A program made the position numbers and the translations under genes. The notes under the pieces are model-generated. The model was given only the letters and a program-made list of their open reading frames with translations, was not told where the DNA came from and ran no database searches. A stretch of 11,203 nucleotides of DNA from Myxococcales bacterium (GTDB lineage: Bacteria > Myxococcota > Polyangia > HGW-17 > SLPX01): contig SLPX01000241.1 in assembly GCA_007131745.1 (NCBI GenBank), positions 1 through 11,203 on the forward strand, read 5' to 3'. Below are positions 1-6,195 of this stretch, piece by piece (positions within the stretch are counted from its first letter, which is position 1; every line of letters begins with the position of its first letter).

Positions 1-2037
1 ACTTTTCTGTACGTGTTTTTTACAACCGTCTTTGATGGATGCGAAATCATCTAAGTTCCATGTATGAGAGATAAGTTTTCGGCAGGTGGATTCCACAACG
101 CTTCGTTCCATGTGCGGGGCGGCGATGTGGCTCAACGCGTCTACGATATTTCTTACGTAGAGAGGACGATAAGCGGAAAAATCTTGTACGCCGCTTGATT
201 CCATGTTTTTTTGCGTTAAGCAGAGAAAAAGATGCGCATACCGCAAACACTCCGGTACGTCCGCGATTGTTTTCTGGATTTCAATGCCGTCTATGATCAC
301 GGTGTTTTTTTTCGGCGGGTCGGTTTCACTAGTCGTTTTTTCGACCTGTTTCTTTTCGATTTGCTCTTTTTCGGCTTGGTCTCTTTCGACTTCCTTCGTT
401 GCGACCTGTTCTTCAGAAGCGGTTTCTTCTTTTGCGGTCGGTTTGTGGTCCTGCTGATCATCCAGCGCCAGCCATTTGAAGAGGAGGACCGATCCGACTG
501 CCGTCAGCCCTATGACCACAAAGGCAGCCAAAAACCACACCAGCGGGTGGGTGCTTCTTTGAGGCGATGAAACTGTCTCAGGGAGTCCGGAATGCGGATT
601 CGGTGAAGAAACCGGTGTTGCCGCCGGCGTTCCTGATCGCGGCTCAGAGGCTGGAGCAGACCGCAAGGGTTGTGAATGATCTGTTGAACGCGGGTCACCC
701 GCGGGACCGGTCATGGAGGGTTCTTTCACGGGTTGAACCGGACCAGGACCGGTCATCGGACAACTCGGAGAATGATGGTTCGATAAGTCTGAGGATTGCG
801 GGGGTGAAACCGGCTGAGCAACCGTTCCAGCGAGAGCCGGAGAGACCCCGGATGGGCCTGGGGGCACAGAGTTGTTCGTTGATTGAGCCGGTTGGGTGTG
901 TCCATACGCCATTGATGCTTGAACGGCCGTGTTTTCGTACCCTGCTGGTGACGGCTGAGTGGGATGATATGCAGGATGATGTCCAACGTTTTCGGGGTTC
1001 TCGCATTTTTGAGAATCGGAAATCACCCATTGGGTTTTCGTAGATGAGATCCGTCTTCTGCCGGATTTGCGGCAGGGGACACTGCTCAACGCGTTAAGAA
1101 ACGAATGGGCGTCTTGGAAGCGCTCCGCGGGCGACATTGAAAGAGCTTTGTAGACGATCGCTGAAAGCTCGCCGTTAATGGATGGGTCGATTTCCGCGGG
1201 CGGACGGAGAGAATCTTCGCCCACCCTGCTGAAGAGATCCTTAGGGCTTTCACCTGTCAGCATTTCGTGCAAAGTTGCGCCCACACTGTAGACATCAGTG
1301 AACGGGCCGACTACATCTTTTGGATCGTACATCTCCGGCGCTGCGTAACCAGGGGTCAGTATGGTCGTCAATGTCTTGGAATTTTCCAAAAGCGCGTATC
1401 GCGCCGCACCGAAATCCAACAGCTTCACATTGCCGTCATCGGCAAGATAGATGTTTTGAGGCTTTATATCCCTGTGAAGCAATCCCGCGCCATGCACCTC
1501 TTGAAGCCCCTTCAAGACCGGCAGAATTATTTCGACCGCGGTTTGGGATGGAAGACGACCTCCTTTTGATTTGAGAAAACCCGCGACATCCTGACCCTCA
1601 AGATAACGCATGACAAGGTAGGCACTCTCATTGGCCTCGAAAAACGCAAGTACACTGACGATATTCGGGTGTTCGCCGAAACGCGCAAGCACTCTTGCTT
1701 CTTCCATGAAACGTTTGCGGCCATGTTGAAACACGTCGCGGGAGTCGGGAAATGCTTCAATGGTTTGCCCGTCGGGATTCCGAGTAGCCAGGTCTCGTGG
1801 AAGATACTCTTTAACGGCCACGCGGGTATCCAGGTTCAAATCCACGCCGAGATAGGTGATTCCGAAACCTCCGTGTCCAAGAGGCCGGCCGATAAGGTAA
1901 GTATCGCGAAGGATCACTCCAGGCCTCAGCCATCCGGGGTGGGATTCGACTTCTTTTCCCATCGCCGCGGGACCGCATTCTCCGCATCCTTCCGGGCGTC
2001 CCCTTTTAAGGCCGCAGTGAAGACAATATTCGGACAC
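1..2037 (-). CDS. Hanks-type Ser/Thr protein kinase with N-terminal zinc ribbon and one membrane segment (3' end beyond the window)
   Basis: An open frame runs from GTG at 2037 to the left edge (679 codons, no stop), so the C-terminus is missing. Residues 5-21 form a zinc ribbon (C5, C8, C18, C21). The kinase domain spans about 47-317. It has a glycine loop GHGGFGITY (54-62), the VAVK lysine K76, a probable helix-C glutamate E113, HRDIKPQN with catalytic D190, DFG at D208, and GYAAPE. All catalytic residues are present, so it should be an active RD kinase. A Pro/Ser/Gln-rich linker (about 320-495) follows, then a hydrophobic segment (about 498-520), a Lys/Glu-rich probably helical stretch (about 530-570), and an unrecognised outer domain. 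This is the usual plan of a transmembrane bacterial kinase that phosphorylates cytoplasmic Ser/Thr and senses outside the membrane; the ligand is unknown. The start is supported by the zinc ribbon beginning at once and by GGGAG about 10 nt upstream. It is divergent from the SUMF1-domain lipoprotein gene. Confidence 0.93.
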   Translation of the reverse strand, partial: MSEYCLHCGLKRGRPEGCGECGPAAMGKEVESHPGWLRPGVILRDTYLIGRPLGHGGFGITYLGVDLNLDTRVAVKEYLPRDLATRNPDGQTIEAFPDSRDVFQHGRKRFMEEARVLARFGEHPNIVSVLAFFEANESAYLVMRYLEGQDVAGFLKSKGGRLPSQTAVEIILPVLKGLQEVHGAGLLHRDIKPQNIYLADDGNVKLLDFGAARYALLENSKTLTTILTPGYAAPEMYDPKDVVGPFTDVYSVGATLHEMLTGESPKDLFSRVGEDSLRPPAEIDPSINGELSAIVYKALSMSPAERFQDAHSFLNALSSVPCRKSGRRRISSTKTQWVISDSQKCENPENVGHHPAYHPTQPSPAGYENTAVQASMAYGHTQPAQSTNNSVPPGPSGVSPALAGTVAQPVSPPQSSDLSNHHSPSCPMTGPGPVQPVKEPSMTGPAGDPRSTDHSQPLRSAPASEPRSGTPAATPVSSPNPHSGLPETVSSPQRSTHPLVWFLAAFVVIGLTAVGSVLLFKWLALDDQQDHKPTAKEETASEEQVATKEVERDQAEKEQIEKKQVEKTTSETDPPKKNTVIIDGIEIQKTIADVPECLRYAHLFLCLTQKNMESSGVQDFSAYRPLYVRNIVDALSHIAAPHMERSVVESTCRKLISHTWNLDDFASIKDGCKKHVQKS

Positions 2038-2080
2038 GTTTTTTGTACTCCCGATAGTCGAATAAACTAAATTCTTTTGC

Positions 2081-2110
2081 AATATAGAGCAGCATGTTTG
2101 AACAATGCAA
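2081..2110 (-). promoter_or_regulatory. Candidate sigma70-type promoter for the kinase gene
   Basis: Read on the minus strand, TTGCAT (2105-2110) and TATATT (2081-2086) are separated by 18 nt. The second hexamer matches the -10 consensus at five of six positions and the first matches -35 less well. Transcription would start near 2074, giving a leader of about 37 nt before the GTG at 2037. Pattern match only. Confidence 0.33.
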
Positions 2111-2207
2111 GCAATACATTGAACCCTTGATTTCTGCTCTTCGACATAAGAATCGAAAAGTTTTGAGAATGGAGGGTGTTTTCAATGAGAAAGAATCATG
2201 TAGACCA

Positions 2208-2235
2208 TTGAATTCGAATAGAGTGATCCGATACT
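2208..2235 (+). promoter_or_regulatory. Candidate promoter for the SUMF1-domain lipoprotein gene
   Basis: TTGAAT (2208-2213) and GATACT (2230-2235) are 16 nt apart, each matching the sigma70 consensus at about four of six positions. Transcription would begin near 2242, about 97 nt before the ATG at 2339. Weak match; other AT-rich hexamers nearby could serve instead. Confidence 0.27.
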
Positions 2236-2327
2236 GTTTGGAAAGTTGATTTTGGAAGAAAAATTCTTTGAGGGAAGATTTGGGAGTCGGTGTGAGTTGG
2301 AAGAAAGAAAGGCGACTTGGATTGTTC

Positions 2328-2333
2328 AGGAGG
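2328..2333 (+). promoter_or_regulatory. Ribosome binding site AGGAGG that fixes the lipoprotein start
   Basis: A full AGGAGG lies 5 nt before the ATG at 2339, and the protein from that ATG begins with a lipoprotein signal peptide. This makes 2339 far more likely than the upstream in-frame start near 2246. Confidence 0.85.
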
Positions 2334-2338
2334 ATGTG

Positions 2339-3268
2339 ATGAAGAGATTAGTTTTTTCAACCATTGTTATTCTTGGTTTGGCGGGCATGGGATCATGTTC
2401 GGACGGGAAGGACGCGGTATGCGGGAACGATATAGCCGAAGAAGGTGAGATTTGCGACGGGGCGGATCTGCGTGGGGAGACTTGCGAGACACAGGGTTTC
2501 GACGGTGGAACTCTCGGATGCTTGGAGGATTGCTCCGGGTTTGATACATCGGGATGTTGGATGGATTATTCTGAGATAATCTGGATTGACATCCCCGAAG
2601 GATCTTTTGAAATGGGGAGCGAGAAGGGGTTTTCCAATGAATTGCCGTTGCATACTGTTGATGTGCCGGGATTCGAGATGACGAAAACACAAGTCACCGT
2701 GGCTCAGTATAACGAGTGCGTAACATCCGGGGAATGCACCCAACCGTCCACTGAAGATACCAGGTGCAACTGGGTTGACAAGGATGCAAAGGCGAACCAT
2801 CCGGTGAATTGCGTAACTTGGTTCCAGGCGGTCGATTTTTGTTCATGGGCCGGGGGTAGACTTCCCAGTGAATCCGAGTGGGAATATGCAGCGAGATCAG
2901 GAGGGCGGAATGTTATGTACCCCTGGGGAGATCAACCTGCAACATGTGAACTTGCCGTGATGAATGACGGGGGCAATGGATGCGGAACGGGGAGAACCTG
3001 GCCTGTATGTTCGAAAGAGGAGGGAAATACATCTCAAGACTTGTGTGATATGGCGGGAAATGTTTGGGAGTGGGTTCAGGACTGGTATCACGATGATTAC
3101 GAAAACGCTCCGGATGATGGTTCAGCGTGGGAAGACCCTGCTGGATCATTCAGGGTGCTGCGCGGCGGCGGTTTCGGCTACAAGGCATACAACCAGCGTG
3201 CCGCGGTTCGCCACTACGGCGACCCGCCATACGTGAGCAACGCCCATGGGTTTCGTTGTGCAAGATAA
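2339..3268 (+). CDS. Lipoprotein with Cys-rich module and SUMF1/FGE-fold domain
   Basis: 309 aa from ATG 2339. Residues 1-19 are a signal peptide (MKR, then a hydrophobic core) ending at a possible lipobox MGSC with C20 as lipid site; M at -3 is unusual for signal peptidase II. Residues about 28-73 are a cysteine-rich module (CGNDIAEEGEICDG, later FDTSGC) of the type seen in many myxobacterial secreted proteins. Residues about 81-309 are a SUMF1 / FGE-sulfatase domain: IPEGSFEMGS, EMTKTQVTVAQY, HPVNCVTWFQAVDFCSW, GRLPSESEWEYAAR, DMAGNVWEWVQDWY, RVLRGGGF and the closing HGFRCAR. True formylglycine-generating enzymes carry two copper-binding cysteines in a SFLCxxSYC segment after RGGS; here the place reads GFGYKAYN, without cysteine. 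A formylglycine-forming activity is therefore unlikely, and a binding or structural role at the envelope is more plausible. No sulfatase gene is nearby. It is convergent with the VWA gene. Confidence 0.9.
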   Translation: MKRLVFSTIVILGLAGMGSCSDGKDAVCGNDIAEEGEICDGADLRGETCETQGFDGGTLGCLEDCSGFDTSGCWMDYSEIIWIDIPEGSFEMGSEKGFSNELPLHTVDVPGFEMTKTQVTVAQYNECVTSGECTQPSTEDTRCNWVDKDAKANHPVNCVTWFQAVDFCSWAGGRLPSESEWEYAARSGGRNVMYPWGDQPATCELAVMNDGGNGCGTGRTWPVCSKEEGNTSQDLCDMAGNVWEWVQDWYHDDYENAPDDGSAWEDPAGSFRVLRGGGFGYKAYNQRAAVRHYGDPPYVSNAHGFRCAR

Positions 3269-3343
3269 AGGTTTTGGCTGACGGGTGGAGTGAATTGCTT
3301 CGTAATGTTAACGCGGGAGGTAAATGTTTAGTTGCTTTGCTTG

Positions 3344-4504
3344 TCAGTCAACGATGGGTCCGGGGCAGCCGAAGATGAAATTTACTTCGTCGACCTGACC
3401 CGACTGGAGCATGTCGCAATAGTCGCCGAAAAAGGTTATGGTGCCTCCATCGGGATGATAATTCCAGCCGTGATTATGGCCTTGCGTGCGGGGAACCGGA
3501 ACACCGTCGAAATACACGGTCACGTCATCCGGAACCGGCGGCAGTTCGGTCAGTTCAAACGAACACGATGGAATGAATACCCCACCCGCTATCGTGTCCA
3601 GCGCTTCTTGGAGAGATGCTTCGTCATCCGCGAAGTAATAATAAGGCGGGCCGTCTTGCCTGGGTTCCAATCCGGCTTGCGCCGCATCGTTTAGCACCTG
3701 CGAATTCAATCCTATCATCACGTCGGCAAATCCGAGAACGAAAGTATTGATGCCGGCCGCGGCAAGAGCTTGAACCGCCTGCACGGTTTCTTCGTTGCTG
3801 TCTATGTCCACGTCAGGAGGGTCGCCTCCGCAGTTGGGCAGGCCGTCGGTTGCAAACAATACGTACTGGCCTTCAGGATTGACCGGAATTGTATTGTAAT
3901 AGGCCAGCGCTTCCTGAAGAGCATATTGAGCCGGTGTGTTTCCGCCCCAGCTTATCGAGTTGAGATAGCTCACTATGGCGTCTCCTTGGTGCAAGTCTAT
4001 TTCAACCCGCGCGCCGGGGTCTACACCACAGTCATTGTCAGTAGGAAAAACAGTTAAACCGAAACGGATGTTTGCATCCCGTGCATTTACCAGGTTGCTG
4101 AGAGCCGTTTTCATTACTGCCCATCTTGAAGGACTGGTAAAATCCATCCAGTCTATCGGCATCATCATCGAACCGGACCGATCTAAAACGATAAGCAGAT
4201 CAGGGGGGTCTCCCAGGTTGATGATTTCTATTTCCTCGGTCTGGGCGCCGCAGATTTCAGCGTCAAATGCCATAGCGTCGAATGTACCCCAGGCGCCGTC
4301 AATATGAACCTGGCCGTCATGGTGGACGGATGCGTCGCGTGGATCCTGGTTGTTATTTCCGGTTTCATTGTTTGAAGCGCTGGATTTCGGGGAACAACCT
4401 GTGGTTGCTGAGAGCAAAAAAGCAAGAGCAACAAGAACGGTCGACATCCATGGGATGCTTTTCCGCGGATTCTCGATTGCGCATGATCCAGGTGCATAAA
4501 ACAT
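3344..4504 (-). CDS. VWA-domain lipoprotein with intact MIDAS
   Basis: 386 aa. AAGGAG at 4512-4517, 7 nt before the ATG, supports this start. The N-terminus has a longer than usual polar stretch, a hydrophobic core (about 19-35) and ATTGC, so C37 is the likely lipidated cysteine. An Asn/Asp/Gln-rich tether (about 41-70) follows. A von Willebrand factor A domain occupies about 100-308: LLIVLDRSGSM (MIDAS DxSxS at 108-112), T190 in GGNTPAQ and D220 in LFATDGLPNCGG complete the metal site. The C-terminal part (about 313-386) has paired cysteines and PPVPDDVTVYFDGVPVPR, and looks like a separate small beta domain. VWA lipoproteins of this form are common in Myxococcota; they bind protein or matrix partners through the metal, but the partner here is unknown. 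It faces the SUMF1-domain lipoprotein gene tail to tail and has its own upstream region. Confidence 0.93.
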   Translation of the reverse strand: MFYAPGSCAIENPRKSIPWMSTVLVALAFLLSATTGCSPKSSASNNETGNNNQDPRDASVHHDGQVHIDGAWGTFDAMAFDAEICGAQTEEIEIINLGDPPDLLIVLDRSGSMMMPIDWMDFTSPSRWAVMKTALSNLVNARDANIRFGLTVFPTDNDCGVDPGARVEIDLHQGDAIVSYLNSISWGGNTPAQYALQEALAYYNTIPVNPEGQYVLFATDGLPNCGGDPPDVDIDSNEETVQAVQALAAAGINTFVLGFADVMIGLNSQVLNDAAQAGLEPRQDGPPYYYFADDEASLQEALDTIAGGVFIPSCSFELTELPPVPDDVTVYFDGVPVPRTQGHNHGWNYHPDGGTITFFGDYCDMLQSGQVDEVNFIFGCPGPIVD

Positions 4505-4637
4505 GTCTTAACTCCTTCGCTGTTCCTAAGATAAATCCATCTGTTTCACAAAAATCTCAACACATGCACATCGCATCGATGATGAGTACGATGTAACTAA
4601 TAATTCTGATTAATCAAAAAAAACGAACAATTTCTGT

Positions 4638-4707
4638 GCCACCAGTCTATTTCAGAAAAACGAAAAAATCCACCCTCAAAAAAAAAGAAGAATAGGGCTC
4701 TGGTGGC
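4638..4707. repeat. 70-bp element bounded by perfect 8-bp inverted repeats
   Basis: GCCACCAG at 4638-4645 is exactly complementary to CTGGTGGC at 4700-4707. Just inside, CTATT (4647-4651) can pair with AATAG (4691-4695). The interior is rich in A runs on the plus strand, hence U runs in minus-strand transcripts. It lies between the end of the receiver gene and the start of the VWA gene, so it may act as a terminator structure or RNA fold. Confidence 0.4.
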
Positions 4708-4776
4708 TGCGCTTCCGAGTGGGGAAGTGGTTTCGACATCCCAAAGTTGCGTTTCCGGAGAGTGTGGACCCTCGTG

Positions 4777-5154
4777 TCAAGATAGGCCCAGCAATCCCTT
4801 CACGGTTTCAATGACTTGCGGAGCTCGTATGGGTTTGGTTATGTACGCGTCGGCGCCGAGGGCCAGCGCTTTCTTGCGGTCTTCCTCTCCGCCCTCGGTG
4901 GTGATGATTACGATGGGGATATCGGAATGCTTTGCATCGCTTCTCAAACGCTTTACGAGCTTGAGACCGTCCATGATAGGCATGTTGATGTCGGTAAGTA
5001 TGATGTCGAAAGTTTCACCCGCCAGTTTTCTGAGAGCGTCCAGCCCGTCGTCGGCCTCTACCACAATGCAACCCCGAACGCGGGATAGAGCGAATATCAG
5101 CAGTTGGCGCATTGTAGGACTATCTTCCACTATGAGAACTTTTATATCTTTCAT
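4777..5154 (-). CDS. Single-domain response regulator (CheY-like receiver)
   Basis: 125 aa, a complete receiver domain with no output domain. Key residues are E10 and D11 (acidic pocket), D55 in LTDINMPIMDG (phospho-acceptor), T85/T86 in IITT (switch position) and K107 in ITKPIRAP. All are intact, so aspartyl phosphorylation by a histidine kinase is expected; no such kinase is in the window. Its ATG overlaps the stop of the GAF-domain gene by 4 nt (ATGA type), so the two are very probably translationally coupled and act together. With no DNA-binding or enzymatic domain, it must work by protein contact, as CheY does. The ITTEGGEEDRKKALALGADAYITKP stretch is typical of chemotaxis-type and DivK-type receivers, but no chemotaxis gene is present here. 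Confidence 0.95.
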   Translation of the reverse strand: MKDIKVLIVEDSPTMRQLLIFALSRVRGCIVVEADDGLDALRKLAGETFDIILTDINMPIMDGLKLVKRLRSDAKHSDIPIVIITTEGGEEDRKKALALGADAYITKPIRAPQVIETVKGLLGLS

Positions 5155-6095
5155 GCCTTGTTCCCGCTGTCCAGCAGAGCCTTGAACTTGTTAGCCCCGG
5201 CAGGTTCTTTTCCGGCTTCCTTGAACAAACGCGCTCCTTCAAGCACAACCGCGGTATGTTCGGAAAGAAGATTGAATAATTCCATGTCAACAGGAGAAAT
5301 AGAAAGTTTTTGCTGCAAAAAGGAATAGATAAATATCGCTCCGGTGAGAGAATCTTGGATGTGGAGCGGTAAACATGCCACAGGTTTGTCTTGCTCGAAT
5401 TCTCCGGGTTGCAAAGACAACGCTGCTACATGGGGCTTGGCCGGCTTGGTCATTTTTTGCACCCAAGGTTCATTCATGTCCACCGGAGACAAGTCGTTTA
5501 TGGTGATTCCATAAGAGGACACCGGTTCCAGGATGTCTTTTTCTCGAATGAAGAGCGCGAATCTTCCCGCCCCAACAAAGTTGAGAAGGATTTCCGTCAC
5601 TATCCGCAACGCTTCTTCCAATTCCATGGTGGAATGGAGTTGGTAGGATGCAACGAACAGGTTTGCAAGCTTGTCGTTTTCTTCTTCGATATTTTCATAT
5701 CTGGCTTTGTGCTTTTGGGTTTCGCTCACCATCTCGTCATAACGTTGTCGCAGATCTTCATGTTCTTGCTTTAGACGCTCAAGGATTGCCTGCAACTCAG
5801 CGGTGTTTTCGGAAGAAGGTACTTCGGCTTTGCTTTCATGGAGCCTGCTTTCGAGATGCATGACGTGCATTCTGAGTCGTTCGTTTTCATTCAAAAGCTC
5901 TTCGATGAACGCTTCTCCCTTGCGGAAAAACTGCTTAACCATGTTACGGGGTTCGCCAGCCGGGGTTGCCTCTTCTGTCGTGTTCTGTGGGGTTGAGTCG
6001 CCGTCTTTGCCGACTTGGGCATATCCGTTTTCCGGGTTCTCCGAATCGGCTTGCCCGCGTTTGTTTTGTTCAGGAGTTTTGTGTTCCCGCGTCAT
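5151..6095 (-). CDS. Coiled-coil and GAF-domain signalling protein
   Basis: 314 aa, cytoplasmic (no signal peptide or membrane segment). Residues 1-55 are polar and low complexity. Residues about 60-148 are strongly heptad-like and rich in Glu, Leu and Lys (FIEELLNENERLRMHVMHLE, later LQAILERLKQEHEDLRQRYD), predicting a coiled coil and dimerisation. Residues about 148-292 resemble a GAF domain: an LFVASYQLHSTMELEEALR opening helix, ALFIREKDILEPVSSYG, PVACLPLHIQDSLTGAIFIYSF, and a closing helix FNLLSEHTAVVLEGARLF. GAF domains bind small ligands or mediate contacts; the ligand cannot be read from sequence. No catalytic domain follows. AGGA lies 6 nt before the ATG. The last bases overlap the receiver gene by 4 nt, suggesting the GAF protein is the partner, scaffold or target of that receiver. 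Confidence 0.9.
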   Translation of the reverse strand: MTREHKTPEQNKRGQADSENPENGYAQVGKDGDSTPQNTTEEATPAGEPRNMVKQFFRKGEAFIEELLNENERLRMHVMHLESRLHESKAEVPSSENTAELQAILERLKQEHEDLRQRYDEMVSETQKHKARYENIEEENDKLANLFVASYQLHSTMELEEALRIVTEILLNFVGAGRFALFIREKDILEPVSSYGITINDLSPVDMNEPWVQKMTKPAKPHVAALSLQPGEFEQDKPVACLPLHIQDSLTGAIFIYSFLQQKLSISPVDMELFNLLSEHTAVVLEGARLFKEAGKEPAGANKFKALLDSGNKA

Positions 6096-6146
6096 TGGAT
6101 TCCTGCGTTGCTGTTTCGCTTTATTGTCGGAGATTTTTTGTTCGGA

Positions 6147-6172
6147 TTCTTGTCACCCTTTCGGGGCAAGAA
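6147..6172 (-). repeat. Imperfect hairpin between glycosyltransferase and GAF genes
   Basis: TTCTTG (6147-6152) pairs with CAAGAA (6167-6172), and CCC/GGG inside closes a four-base loop that reads GAAA in the minus-strand transcript. No U run follows on the minus strand, so it is not a standard intrinsic terminator. It could be a partial terminator or an mRNA-stabilising hairpin separating GAF-receiver expression from the upstream genes. Confidence 0.4.
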
Positions 6173-6195
6173 TAAACAAATGTTTCCCTCTAATG

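Larger units (their letters stand above)
2038..2338. other. Divergent intergenic region between kinase and SUMF1-domain lipoprotein genes
   Basis: This AT-rich stretch of about 300 nt holds no convincing gene. The reading frame of the lipoprotein remains open back to about 2246, but that extension lacks a signal peptide and any good ribosome site, so it is treated as untranslated. The region should carry the promoters of both flanking genes; the best candidates are listed separately. Confidence 0.7.

Noticed and set aside
567..1043. 158-residue plus-strand frame opposite the kinase gene
   Set aside because: It is antisense to the kinase linker, which is continuous with the kinase domain; the peptide has no motif and is explained by codon shadowing.
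2246..2338. N-terminal extension of the SUMF1-domain lipoprotein to about 2246
   Set aside because: It would bury the signal peptide 31 residues inside the protein, and the start at 2339 has a full AGGAGG.
2339..3268. Annotation as an active formylglycine-generating enzyme
   Set aside because: The two copper-binding cysteines are absent and no sulfatase or other target is nearby.
3274..3351. Inverted repeat TTGGCTGAC / GTCAGTCAA as a terminator between the convergent lipoprotein genes
   Set aside because: The arms are 60 nt apart, include a G-T pair, and one overlaps the end of the VWA coding region with no T run; chance is likely.
4607..4616. 10-bp palindrome TGATTAATCA upstream of the VWA gene
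   Set aside because: Short and AT-rich in a very AT-rich stretch, so expected by chance; no matching promoter boxes placed with confidence.
4714..4729. CTTCC/GGAAG hairpin after the receiver gene as an intrinsic terminator
   Set aside because: The stem is only 5 bp and the T run on the minus strand lies about 25 nt further on, too far for the standard form.
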